Source: Streptomyces sp. NRRL F-5123
Lineage (GTDB): Bacteria; Actinomycetota; Actinomycetes; Streptomycetales; Streptomycetaceae
DNA: 64,000 bases
Direction of reading: 5' to 3'
NCBI RefSeq assembly: GCF_000721495.1
Contig: NZ_JOHY01000018.1
Location: forward strand, 1-64,000
Made by a program: the position numbers and the translations under genes. Positions 1 through 8,540 of the stretch are shown piece after piece. Each line of letters begins with the position of its first letter. Positions within the stretch are counted from its first letter, which is position 1. The notes below the pieces were generated by a model. That model made no database searches and was not told the origin of the DNA. It saw only the letters and a list, made by a program, of their open reading frames with translations.

Positions 1-87
1 GTCACCGGAGCCTCCACCGCCAACGGCGCACTCGCCGAACTGTGGACCTGCAACGGCGGCAGCAACCAGCAATGGACCCTCGGCTGA
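1..87 (+). CDS. C-terminal end of a ricin-type beta-trefoil (CBM13) protein, partial
   Basis: The reading frame is open from the first base of the window and ends at TGA 85-87. The 28 visible residues contain the beta-trefoil hallmarks LWTCNGGSNQQW, the C-terminal QxW repeat of a ricin-type lectin/CBM13 domain. They closely resemble the third trefoil repeat of the GH62 enzyme at 11015. Such a domain usually ends a secreted glycoside hydrolase, but the catalytic part lies outside the window, so the substrate cannot be named. The gene is followed by a strong hairpin terminator. Confidence 0.75.
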   Translation, partial: VTGASTANGALAELWTCNGGSNQQWTLG

Positions 88-121
88 CACCAGCCGCACC
101 GCGAGAACCGCACCACCCACA

Positions 122-157
122 CCGGTGGCCCGCCGGCTCCCTCCGGCGGGCCACCGG
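122..157 (+). terminator. Hairpin terminator/attenuator between lectin gene and GH3 gene
   Basis: Two 15-base arms (122-136 and 143-157) pair perfectly around the 6-base loop CTCCCT. The hairpin starts 35 bases after the lectin stop codon and ends only 33 bases before the GH3 start. This leaves little room for a separate promoter downstream of it, so GH3 may be read by antitermination, by leakage, or from a promoter overlapping the hairpin. Confidence 0.75.
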
Positions 158-190
158 CCTGGAAGCCGCCCAACGACTTACGGAGACGCC

Positions 191-3100
191 ATGCGCTTAC
201 TGCAAAAAAGAGCGACGCACGCGGTGACGGCGGCCCTGTGCACTCTCGGCCTGCTCAGCGCCGCCGGCCCCGCGCACGCCGGACCCCCCGCCACAGCGCA
301 CGCCCCGGTGCCGATCTACCTGGACACCGGTTACTCCTTCCAGGAACGGGCCGCCGACCTGGTCTCGCGTATGTCGCTCGACGAGAAGGTCCAGCAGCTG
401 CGCACCAACAGCGCACCGGCCATTCCGCGCCTCGGCGTGCAGCAGTACACGTACTGGAGTGAGGGCCAGCACGGCATCAACACGCTGTTCGCGAACACCA
501 ACTCCGGGTCGGTGACCGGCGGCGTCCACGCCACCAGCTTCCCCACGAACTTCGCCGCGTCCATGAGCTGGGACAAGGACCTGGTCTACCGGGAGACCAC
601 CGCCGTCTCGGACGAGGCCCGCGGCCTGCTCGACAAGTCGCTGTGGGGCACCGGGCAGAACAACCTCGGGCCGTCCCGGGACGACTACGGCATGCTCACC
701 TACTGGGCGCCGACGGTGAACCTCGACCGCGACCCGCGGTGGGGCCGCACCGACGAGGCGTTCGGTGAGGACCCGTACCTCGCGGGCCAGATGGCCGGCG
801 CTTTCGTCAACGGCTACCAGGGCCAGAACCCGGACGGCACCGCGCAGAGCAAATACCTCAAGGTCGCGGCCACGGCGAAGCACTACGCCCTCAACGACGT
901 GGAGCAGGACCGCACCGGCATCAGCTCGAACGTCTCGGACGACGACCTGTACGACTACTACACCGCGCAGTTCAAGAGCCTCATCGAGAACGCGCACGTG
1001 GCCGGACTGATGACGTCCTACAACGCGATCAACGGCACCCCGTCGGTCGCCAACACCTACACCACCAACCAGATCGCGCAGCGCACCTTCGGTTTCGGCG
1101 GGTACATCACCTCCGACTGCGGCGCGGTGGGCACCACCTACCAGAGCTTCCCCGCCGGCCACGACTGGGCTCCGCCGGGCTGGACCACGGACCGCAAGGG
1201 GGCGAGTGCCACCTGGACCGAGACCGCCACCGGGCAGCAGGTCTCCGGTGCCGCCGGTGGCCAGGCCTACGCGCTGCGGGCGGGAACCGACGTCAACTGC
1301 ACCGGCACGGAGGCGACGTCCCTCAACCTCGGACAGGCGCTCAAAGCGGGAATCCTGAGCGAGGGAGTCATCGACAACGCGCTGCTGCACCTGTTCACCG
1401 TCCGGATGCGGACCGGAGAGTTCGACCCGGTGGACAAGCAGCCGTACACGAAGATCACCAAGGCAGCGATCGAGTCGCCCGCGCACCAGGAACTCGCCCG
1501 GACCGTCGCCGACAACTCACTCGTCCTGCTGCAGAACGACGCGCCCGACGGCGCCCGGGGGCCCCTGCTGCCGCAGGACCCGGCCACGCTGGACAAGGTC
1601 GTGATCGTCGGCGACCAGGCCGGCAAGGTCACCCTCGGCGGCTACTCGGGCGACCCCACCAAGAAGGTGGACGCCGTACAGGGCATCACCGCCCAGGTCA
1701 CGGCCGCCAACCCGGACGCGCAGGTCGTCTACGACGCAGCCGGCACGTCCACCACCGCGACCGGTGACGCCGTGCTCAGCGACCGGACCAGGGCCGACAT
1801 CCAGAACGCGGACCTCGTGGTCGTCGCCGTCGGCACCGACGAGGCCACCGCGGGCGAGGGCAAGGACCGCAGCGGCCTGGCCCTGCCCGGCAACTACGGC
1901 AGCCTCATCGACCAGGTCGCGGCCCTCGGGAACCCCAGGACCGTGGTGGACATCCAGTCCGACGGCCCGGTGGCCATCGAGGCCTACCGGTCCGAGGTCG
2001 CAGCGATCGTCTTCGCCGGCTACAACGGCGAGAGCCAGGGGGACGCCCTGGCCGACGTCCTGTTCGGCAGGCAGAACCCCGACGGGCACCTCAACTTCAC
2101 CTGGTACAAGGACGACTCGCAGCTGCCGGACATCTCCGACTACGACCTCGCCCCCAGCGGCACCGGCGGCCTGGGCCGCACCTACCAGTACTTCACCGGC
2201 ACCCCGACCTACCCCTTCGGCTACGGTCTGAGCTACAGCGCCTTCGCCTACTCCCACGTCGCCGCCGACCGCCACTCGGTCGACGCCGACGGCACCGTTT
2301 CGATCGGCTTCGACGTCACCAACACCGGCTCGGTGGCCGGAAGCACGGTGGCGCAGCTCTACGCGGCGGGCGACTTCGCCGTCAAGGGCAGGGAGCTGCC
2401 GGACAAGCGGCTTGTCGGCTTCCAGAAGACCAAGGTCCTGCGGCCCGGCGCCACGCAGCACGTCACCCTGCGCGTCCGCGTCCCCGACCTCGCCTTCCAC
2501 GACGGCCAGAAGGCCCAGCAGGTCGTCTACGACGGCCGTTACCGCTTCGAGGTCGGACCCGACTCCGCCACCAGCGCGGGATCGGTCCAGGTGACCGTGC
2601 ACGGCAGCCTCACCCCGCACGTCGCCTACGTGACCGTGCAGCCGGAGTCCGTGGTCTACGGCGCCGGCGACACCATCGACCTCACGGGCCGCAACCGGTG
2701 GATCAAGGACGACACCGATCCCACCGCCCAGCCCGGACGCAACATGAGCGTCACCGCCGACCACGTCGTGCAAGCCGTCAACGACGACGGATCATTCGTG
2801 GACCTGTCCAGGACCGCGGTCCGGTACACCAGCAGCGACCCGTCCGTCGCCCGCGTGAGCCCTCGAGGTGTGGTCACGACGGTCGGCAACGGTGTGGCGA
2901 CCATCAGCGCGACCGTGCACGGGGTGACCGGAACCGCCGTGATCCGCGTTCACCACACCCTCGCCCTCTCCTCGGCGCGCATCGTCACCCCGGGAACGCC
3001 GGTCAGCGCCACCACCACCTACACCAACACCGGCCCCACCGCGCTGCCCAGCGCCTCGGTGACACTGGCCGCACCCGACGGCTGGACCGTCACGCCCACG

Positions 3101-3832
3101 TCCCCGGCCACCTTCTCCGAGGTTCCGGCGGGCGGGTCCGTCACCACCACCTGGTCCGTCACTCCCCCGGCGGACACCGGGCCGGGCAGCTACGCCCTGG
3201 CCGCCTCCGCCACCTACCGGGGTGCGAAGGCGGGCGACGACGCGGTGGGGCAGGTGCTCGTCCCCTACTCCTCGGTCGACGACGTCGTCACCAACGTGGG
3301 CATCAGCGACGATGCCGACCCCGGCAGCGGCAACCTCGACGGCGGCGGGCAGAGCCTGTCCCAGCAGGCCCTCGCCGCCCAGGGGATCACCTCCGGCGGC
3401 GCGGTCACCCACGACGGTCTCACCTTCGCCTGGCCCACGACGGGCTCGGGCAAGCCCGACAACATCGTGGCCGGCGGGCAGACCGTCCCGTTCACCGGAC
3501 GGGGCAGCACGATCGGATTCCTCGGCACCGCCGACTACGGCAACGCCTCGGGCACCGGAACGGTCACGTACACCGACGGGACCACCCAGAACTTCACCCT
3601 GTCCTTTCCCGACTGGTGGGCCAACAGCCCCTCCACGGGCAACGACGTCCTCGCCACGACCGACTACTTCAACAACGGCGGCGGCAAGGTCCAGCAGAAG
3701 GTGAGCGTGTACGCCGCGACCGCTCCGCTCCAGCCCGGCAAGACCATCGCTTATCTGACCCTGCCCGACATCGGCCCGGGCGCCGCCACCAACCAGGTGG
3801 CGCTGCACATCTTCGCCATCGCCGTCGGCTGA
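191..3832 (+). CDS. Secreted multidomain GH3 glycosidase (beta-glucosidase/beta-xylosidase type)
   Basis: This 1213-residue protein should act outside the cell, removing terminal beta-linked glucose or xylose from plant polysaccharide fragments. I start it at ATG 191 because GGAG lies 5 bases upstream and a Sec signal peptide follows (cleavage near AHA-GPP, residue 30). An earlier in-frame ATG at 125 would put the upstream hairpin inside the coding region. The order of parts is GH3 N-domain with the nucleophile Asp309 in YITSDCGAVG, GH3 C-domain, an Fn3-like domain near 690-760, a Big2-like domain near 860-910, a NEW3-type domain near 920-1010, and a C-terminal module of about 190 residues. 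It is much longer than a bare GH3 (about 750-850 residues). Codon 3 is the rare TTA. Glucosidase versus xylosidase specificity cannot be read from the sequence. Confidence 0.88.
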   Translation: MRLLQKRATHAVTAALCTLGLLSAAGPAHAGPPATAHAPVPIYLDTGYSFQERAADLVSRMSLDEKVQQLRTNSAPAIPRLGVQQYTYWSEGQHGINTLFANTNSGSVTGGVHATSFPTNFAASMSWDKDLVYRETTAVSDEARGLLDKSLWGTGQNNLGPSRDDYGMLTYWAPTVNLDRDPRWGRTDEAFGEDPYLAGQMAGAFVNGYQGQNPDGTAQSKYLKVAATAKHYALNDVEQDRTGISSNVSDDDLYDYYTAQFKSLIENAHVAGLMTSYNAINGTPSVANTYTTNQIAQRTFGFGGYITSDCGAVGTTYQSFPAGHDWAPPGWTTDRKGASATWTETATGQQVSGAAGGQAYALRAGTDVNCTGTEATSLNLGQALKAGILSEGVIDNALLHLFTVRMRTGEFDPVDKQPYTKITKAAIESPAHQELARTVADNSLVLLQNDAPDGARGPLLPQDPATLDKVVIVGDQAGKVTLGGYSGDPTKKVDAVQGITAQVTAANPDAQVVYDAAGTSTTATGDAVLSDRTRADIQNADLVVVAVGTDEATAGEGKDRSGLALPGNYGSLIDQVAALGNPRTVVDIQSDGPVAIEAYRSEVAAIVFAGYNGESQGDALADVLFGRQNPDGHLNFTWYKDDSQLPDISDYDLAPSGTGGLGRTYQYFTGTPTYPFGYGLSYSAFAYSHVAADRHSVDADGTVSIGFDVTNTGSVAGSTVAQLYAAGDFAVKGRELPDKRLVGFQKTKVLRPGATQHVTLRVRVPDLAFHDGQKAQQVVYDGRYRFEVGPDSATSAGSVQVTVHGSLTPHVAYVTVQPESVVYGAGDTIDLTGRNRWIKDDTDPTAQPGRNMSVTADHVVQAVNDDGSFVDLSRTAVRYTSSDPSVARVSPRGVVTTVGNGVATISATVHGVTGTAVIRVHHTLALSSARIVTPGTPVSATTTYTNTGPTALPSASVTLAAPDGWTVTPTSPATFSEVPAGGSVTTTWSVTPPADTGPGSYALAASATYRGAKAGDDAVGQVLVPYSSVDDVVTNVGISDDADPGSGNLDGGGQSLSQQALAAQGITSGGAVTHDGLTFAWPTTGSGKPDNIVAGGQTVPFTGRGSTIGFLGTADYGNASGTGTVTYTDGTTQNFTLSFPDWWANSPSTGNDVLATTDYFNNGGGKVQQKVSVYAATAPLQPGKTIAYLTLPDIGPGAATNQVALHIFAIAVG
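197..199 (+). promoter_or_regulatory. TTA leucine codon (codon 3) of the GH3 gene
   Basis: The third codon of the GH3 gene is TTA, followed by the similarly uncommon AAA AGA pair. In Streptomyces TTA codons are very rare and are read by the developmentally controlled bldA tRNA. A TTA so close to the start is a plausible translational switch tying this enzyme to development. That role is inferred from known bldA biology. Confidence 0.6.
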
Positions 3833-3864
3833 CGGCTACCGCACCACGGCAGCAGGCCAGCTCG

Positions 3865-3898
3865 CCGTGCGGCCCGGGCGGAAGCCCGGGCCGCACGG
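3865..3898 (+). terminator. Terminator after the GH3 gene
   Basis: Fourteen-base perfect arms (3865-3878 and 3885-3898) with one further C-G pair close a GGAA tetraloop (3880-3883). It lies 32 bases after the GH3 stop codon and has no U tract, as is usual for actinobacterial terminators. Confidence 0.85.
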
Positions 3899-4099
3899 CT
3901 TTCCTGTTTTCGAGCACGAGGCGGGCACGCGGCGGCAATCCCGAGGGAGTGACCGGGCGGCATGTCCGTCTACCCTAGGGGGCGACGTACCAAGTGCCCT
4001 CACGTGCGACGCACCCAGTGTGCGCACCAGCACGGAACGGCGGCGCCGGATGTCGACCGGCGCCGCCCGCACGTGCACAGGAAAGCGAGCTGATCTGCC

Positions 4100-4702
4100 A
4101 TGGCGGACAATGCCACCCTGAAGTCCCAGTACCTTGCCCAGATCCAGGCCGACCTGGAACGCACCGCCGAGGAGAAGGAACGCATCGCCGGCGAGCTGGC
4201 GGCGCTGCAGGAGAAGTTGACGAGCCTCGAGCAGGACCACGCGCTCCTCGTCGGAGTGCAGCAGGCCCTGATCGCATCGTCCACCGCCCCCGAGCAGGAC
4301 GAAGTCCCGGTCACCGCCGGCGCACCCGAGGCGCCGCAGGCAGTGGTGCCCGGGCCGCGCAAGCCCGAGAAGGCCCCCCGTGCTTCCGGGCGAGCCACCC
4401 GCAGGACGAGGACCGCGGCCGGGGACAGCACGGGAACGAACTCCGCGCCCGCACCCACGCTGGTGGAACTGGTCGTCGCCGATCTCACCGGACGCAGCGA
4501 GCCCCGCTCGGCCGCCGAGGTCGCCACGGCACTCTCCCAGGCGCACCCCGGCCGGACGATCCAGACGACCGTGGTGCGCAACACCCTTGAGGCCCTGGTC
4601 GCCAAAGGCCAGGCCCAGCGCTCCAAGCAGGGCCGGTCGGTGTACTACTCGGCCGCCGGGAACCCCGCGCCGTCCGCCTCGACCGCGGAGGCCGCCGCGT
4701 AG
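4100..4702 (+). CDS. Coiled-coil plus winged-helix DNA-binding protein
   Basis: A 200-residue cytoplasmic protein. Residues about 5-60 are rich in heptad-like E/L/A/K and should form a coiled coil. Residues 75-110 are a basic, Ala/Pro/Arg-rich linker. Residues about 115-185 look like a winged helix (SAAEVATALSQ, then TTVVRNTLEALVAKGQAQR and SVYYSA), similar in outline to BlaI-type or other small MarR-like regulators. Conserved Streptomyces proteins of this layout exist, but I know no assigned function. GGAAAGCGAG upstream serves as a weak ribosome site. The gene stands alone between two terminators, so its neighbours give no clue to targets. Confidence 0.7.
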   Translation: MADNATLKSQYLAQIQADLERTAEEKERIAGELAALQEKLTSLEQDHALLVGVQQALIASSTAPEQDEVPVTAGAPEAPQAVVPGPRKPEKAPRASGRATRRTRTAAGDSTGTNSAPAPTLVELVVADLTGRSEPRSAAEVATALSQAHPGRTIQTTVVRNTLEALVAKGQAQRSKQGRSVYYSAAGNPAPSASTAEAAA

Positions 4703-4721
4703 GGTCCGCCGCGCGTGGACA

Positions 4722-4763
4722 CCGGCGCCGGGGGGCGATGCTGTGCTCGCCCCCCGGCGCCGG
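4722..4763. terminator. Bidirectional terminator between convergent genes
   Basis: Perfect 17-base arms (4722-4738 and 4747-4763) flank an 8-base loop, midway between the plus-strand winged-helix gene and the minus-strand sugar-transporter operon. It can serve both. Confidence 0.85.
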
Positions 4764-4834
4764 GCCCGCGGGGCGGACGGTCCACCGGCCCGGTGCAGGT
4801 GACGTACGGATCGGCCGCCCGCGGCGGCCGGCCC

Positions 4835-5842
4835 CTACGTCCGGCTCCGTGCCGTCATGGTGCGCTGGATCAGGATGAACGCGAAGAGCAGCACCCCCGT
4901 GGCGATCTTCGTCCACCAGGAACTGAGGGTGCCCTCGAACTGGATGAGCGTCTTGATCAGGCCCAGCACCAGCACCCCGAACAACGTCCCGACCACATAG
5001 CCCGATCCGCCCGTGAGCAGCGTGCCTCCGACCACGACCGCCGCGATCGCGTCCAGCTCCAGACCGACCGCGTGCAGCGGGTCACCCGACTGGATGTACA
5101 GGGTGAACAGCAGCCCCGACAGCGCGGAGCAGAAACCGCTGACGGTGTAGACGGCTATCTTCGTACCCGCCACCGGCAGGCCCATCAGCAGCGCCGACTG
5201 CTCGTTCCCGCCGATGGCGTACACCCGCCTGCCGAACCGTGTGCAGTGCAGCACGTAGAACGCGACGGCGAGGACCACCAGCGAGACGACGGCGGCGATC
5301 GAGAGGAACGACCCTCCGGGCAGCGGGACATGCGTCTGGGCGAGCCTGTCCACCGTGGGGTCGCTGATGGATATCGACTCCTTGCTGATGACCAGGCACA
5401 GCCCCCGGAAGAAGAACAGCCCCGCCAGGGTCACGATGAAGGGCTCGATCTCGAAGTGGTGGATCACGTAGCCCATCAGGTAGCCGCCGAAGGCACCGAC
5501 TACCAGGACGATGGGCGCGACGAGGAGGAGGGGCAGGCCCTGCTTCTCCACCAGCCACGCGGTCAGCATCGTCGTGAACCCGATGACCGAGCCCACCGAG
5601 AGGTCGATCCCACCGGTGAGGATCACGAAGGTCGCACCGACGGCGGCGACGAGCAGGTAGCCGTTGTCGATGAAGAGGTTCATGAAGACCTGGGCGTGCA
5701 GGAATCCGTAGGCCTGGTACCGGAAGGCGCCGAAGCCGAACATGACCACGAACAGGCCGGCTGTCACCAGGACGGGCAGCCGGCGGTCCTGCAGCAGCCG
5801 GCGGCCCTCCACACGTGTCCGGAAACCGTCGATCACGCTCAC
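4835..5842 (-). CDS. yjfF: Sugar ABC importer permease, YjfF type
   Basis: This 335-residue polytopic membrane protein belongs to the BPD_transp_2 (RbsC-like) permease family. The diagnostic stretch TGGIDLSVGSVIGF lies near residues 80-95, with about eight to ten hydrophobic helices across the chain. It is the last gene of a four-gene minus-strand operon (binding protein, ATPase, two permeases), the same set as E. coli YtfQRT-YjfF, which imports galactofuranose. Its GTG start overlaps the stop of the previous permease by four bases (GTGA), implying coupled translation. The two permeases presumably form a heterodimer. The true sugar is not shown by the sequence; the nearby GH62 gene makes arabinose or arabinofuranosides attractive. 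Confidence 0.88.
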   Translation of the reverse strand: MSVIDGFRTRVEGRRLLQDRRLPVLVTAGLFVVMFGFGAFRYQAYGFLHAQVFMNLFIDNGYLLVAAVGATFVILTGGIDLSVGSVIGFTTMLTAWLVEKQGLPLLLVAPIVLVVGAFGGYLMGYVIHHFEIEPFIVTLAGLFFFRGLCLVISKESISISDPTVDRLAQTHVPLPGGSFLSIAAVVSLVVLAVAFYVLHCTRFGRRVYAIGGNEQSALLMGLPVAGTKIAVYTVSGFCSALSGLLFTLYIQSGDPLHAVGLELDAIAAVVVGGTLLTGGSGYVVGTLFGVLVLGLIKTLIQFEGTLSSWWTKIATGVLLFAFILIQRTMTARSRT

Positions 5843-6924
5843 GGCGACACCTCCGTCCGCGGGGCCGTGTCAGCGGCCACGCCCGGGGTCTTCAGGTCGG
5901 GGATCCGACGCCCGGTGCGGGCGCCGAACACCTTGGCCCGGAAGACGGGCGACTGCATCAGGCAGACGACGATGACGACGACTGCCTTGAAGACCAGGTT
6001 GGTCTGGGTCGGCACACCGATCGTGTAGATGGTGGTGGTGAGGGTCTGGATGATGAGGGCTCCGATGATCGTGCCGCCGAGATGGAATCTGCCGCCGGTG
6101 AGCGAGGTGCCGCCGATCACCACGGCGAGGATGGCGTCGAGCTCGATCCACAGGCCCGCGTTGTTGCCGTCCGCCGCCGACACGTTGGAACTGATCATCA
6201 GGCCGGCGATACCCGCGCAGAGGCCGCAGAACATGTAGGCCATGATCTTGATGCGCCGTGACCGGATGCCCACCAGGCGGCTCGCCTCGGCGTTGCCGCC
6301 GACGGCCTCGACCAGCAGTCCCAGGGCGGTACGGCGGGTGAGCGCCATGCTCAGCACGACCACCACGGCGACCACGAAGAGGGAGAACGGCAGGGCCAGC
6401 CAGTAGCCCCCGCCGATGAGGGAGTACGCGTCACTGTTGACGGTGATGATCTGACCGCTGGTGATCAGCTGGGCGATCCCGCGGCCCGCGACCATCAGGA
6501 TCAGTGTGGCGATGATCGGCTGGATGCCGAGCCGGGCGACCAGCAGGCCGTTCCAGGCCCCGCACACCAGGGACACGGCAAGTGCCAGCGCGAAGGCCAG
6601 CAGCACCCCGACCACGCTGCCCTGGTCCGCCTGCTTGCTGACGACGAGGCAGGCCAGCGCACCGGAGATCGCCACCACCGCGCCGACCGAGAGGTCGATG
6701 CCTCCGGTGGCGATCACCAGGGTCATACCGATCGCCACGAGGATGAGTGGGGACCCGAACAGCACGATGGAGACCAGACTCCCGTACAGGTGCCCGTTCT
6801 TCAGATGGATCTCGAAGAACCCCGGGGTGAAGGGGACGTTGACCAAAAGCAGCACGATCAGAGCAGCCACCGGCCAGAACAGCCGGTGCTGACTCGCCGC
6901 GCGCCACAGGGATGTGAGGCTCAC
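5839..6924 (-). CDS. ytfT: Sugar ABC importer permease, YtfT type
   Basis: A 361-residue RbsC-family inner-membrane permease. The start is GTG 6924 (protein begins VSLTSLWRAASQ), because it overlaps the ATPase stop by four bases in the same GTGA manner as the next gene; the open frame extends further upstream only as antisense of the ATPase gene. It carries the family signature TGGIDLSVGAVVAISG and a second conserved loop near GGTSLTGGRFHLGG. It pairs with the YjfF-type subunit to make the channel of the importer. Confidence 0.88.
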   Translation of the reverse strand: MSLTSLWRAASQHRLFWPVAALIVLLLVNVPFTPGFFEIHLKNGHLYGSLVSIVLFGSPLILVAIGMTLVIATGGIDLSVGAVVAISGALACLVVSKQADQGSVVGVLLAFALALAVSLVCGAWNGLLVARLGIQPIIATLILMVAGRGIAQLITSGQIITVNSDAYSLIGGGYWLALPFSLFVVAVVVVLSMALTRRTALGLLVEAVGGNAEASRLVGIRSRRIKIMAYMFCGLCAGIAGLMISSNVSAADGNNAGLWIELDAILAVVIGGTSLTGGRFHLGGTIIGALIIQTLTTTIYTIGVPTQTNLVFKAVVVIVVCLMQSPVFRAKVFGARTGRRIPDLKTPGVAADTAPRTEVSP

Positions 6925-8465
6925 TGATGCTCTCCGCTCGCAATGATCTCCAGGACCCGCCCGGCCGTCACGTCGGGCCCGTTGGCCAACCGCGCCACGA
7001 GGCGGCGGTCGCGGAGCACGCCCATGGTGTGGCTGAGCCGGAGCACCTCCTCCAGTTCGGCCGATATGTAGACGACGGCCATGCCCTCTTCGGACAGTGA
7101 CACGACAAGCTTCTGGATCTCCGCCTTGGCACCCACGTCGATGCCCCGGGTGGGCTCGTCGAGGATGAGCAGCTTCGGCTGGGTGAGCAGCCATCGGGCG
7201 AGGAGGACCTTCTGCTGGTTGCCGCCGCTCAGCGAACCGGCCTTCGCCTCGGGGTCGGCCGGACGGATGTCCAAGGCCGCGATGTACTTGGCGACCAGCT
7301 CGTCCCGCTGCGACGCCGGTACGGGGCGGGTCCACCCGCGCGCGGCCTGGAGGGCGAGGACGATGTTCTCCCGCACCGTCAGGTCCGGGACCAGGCCCTC
7401 CGCCCTGCGGTTCTCCGAGAGGAAGGCGACTCCCCTGCTGATCGCGTCGTTCGGCTCCCGCAACGCGGCCTGCGCTCCGTCGATGTACACCTTGCCGCTG
7501 TCGGAGCTGTCCGCCCCGAAGAGCAGACGGGCCAGTTCCGTACGGCCCGATCCGAGAAGCCCGGCGAGCCCCAGGACCTCCCCGGTGCGGACCTCCAGAT
7601 CGAAGGGGGCGACACCGCCGGCCCGGGAGAGGCCCTCCGCCTTGAGCCACGGCTCGCCCGTCTCCGGCTGCGCGTGGTGCTCGCCGAGTTCCTCCAGCTC
7701 GTCCAGGTCCTTGCCGATCATCAGCTTGACCAGGTTCACCCGGTCGAGGTCGGCGACCATGTGCTCGCCGACCAGGGTTCCGTTGCGCAGTACGGTCATC
7801 CGGTCGCAGACCTCGTAGATCTGGTCGAGGAAGTGGGAAACGAACAGGATGGCCACGCCGTCCGCCCTCAGCCGCCGCATGAGGGCGAACAGCTCCTCGA
7901 CCTCGTCACGGTCGAGGCTCGACGTCGGCTCGTCCAGGATCAGCACGCGGGTGCCCGTTCCGGCCGCCCCGGCGGCGGGGTTGCCGGAACCGACGGCGCG
8001 GATGATGGCGACCAGCTGCTGTACGGCCAGCGGGTGCGAGCCCAGCGGGGCCGACACGTCGAGGTCGAGGCCGAACCGGGTCACCAGCTCCGCGGCCTGC
8101 CTGCGCAGCTCCTTCCACCGGATCCGGCCGCCGCCGACCGGTTCGCGGCCGATCATGATGTTCTCTGCCACCGAGAGGTTCTGGCAGAGGTTGACCTCCT
8201 GGTAGACCGTGCTGATCCCGGCCTGCTGGGCCTGCAGCGGACTGGTGATGCGGACCGGCCGCCCGTCCAGGTCGACCCTTCCGCCGTCGAGGGGGTGAAC
8301 TCCTGTCAAGACCTTGATGAGCGTGGACTTCCCGGCCCCGTTCTCGCCCAGGAGAGCGTGGATCTCGCCAGGGAACAGCCGGAAGTCGACGTCCGACAGA
8401 GCCCGTGTGCCGGAGAACTCTTTGACTATGCCCGTCATCTCCAGGACGGGCCGAGGCTCTGCCAT
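6921..8465 (-). CDS. ytfR: Sugar ABC importer ATP-binding protein with two nucleotide-binding domains (YtfR/RbsA/MglA type)
   Basis: This 514-residue cytoplasmic ATPase powers the importer. The first half has an intact Walker A (GENGAGKST, residues 40-48), the Q-loop region VYQEVNLCQNLSV, Walker B LILDEPTSSLD and a degenerate signature. The second half has the signature LSGGNQQKVLLARWL and Walker B LLILDEPTRGID but a degenerate Walker A (GLLGSGRTEL). That division of labour is normal for the monosaccharide-importer subclass. It starts at ATG 8465, 75 bases downstream of the binding-protein stop, and overlaps the next permease. Confidence 0.93.
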   Translation of the reverse strand: MAEPRPVLEMTGIVKEFSGTRALSDVDFRLFPGEIHALLGENGAGKSTLIKVLTGVHPLDGGRVDLDGRPVRITSPLQAQQAGISTVYQEVNLCQNLSVAENIMIGREPVGGGRIRWKELRRQAAELVTRFGLDLDVSAPLGSHPLAVQQLVAIIRAVGSGNPAAGAAGTGTRVLILDEPTSSLDRDEVEELFALMRRLRADGVAILFVSHFLDQIYEVCDRMTVLRNGTLVGEHMVADLDRVNLVKLMIGKDLDELEELGEHHAQPETGEPWLKAEGLSRAGGVAPFDLEVRTGEVLGLAGLLGSGRTELARLLFGADSSDSGKVYIDGAQAALREPNDAISRGVAFLSENRRAEGLVPDLTVRENIVLALQAARGWTRPVPASQRDELVAKYIAALDIRPADPEAKAGSLSGGNQQKVLLARWLLTQPKLLILDEPTRGIDVGAKAEIQKLVVSLSEEGMAVVYISAELEEVLRLSHTMGVLRDRRLVARLANGPDVTAGRVLEIIASGEHQ

Positions 8466-8540
8466 GGCAGCGCTCCTAGGTGCAATCGTCGCGACGTGGA
8501 CGGGAGCCCCCCGTACCCCGGGGGCTCTCGCGGGCGGGTC

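Noticed and set aside
197..1486. 429-codon minus-strand open frame inside the GH3 gene
   Set aside because: Antisense shadow of a high-GC gene: Gly/Val/Arg-rich, no domain, while the plus strand has catalytic motifs and a signal peptide.
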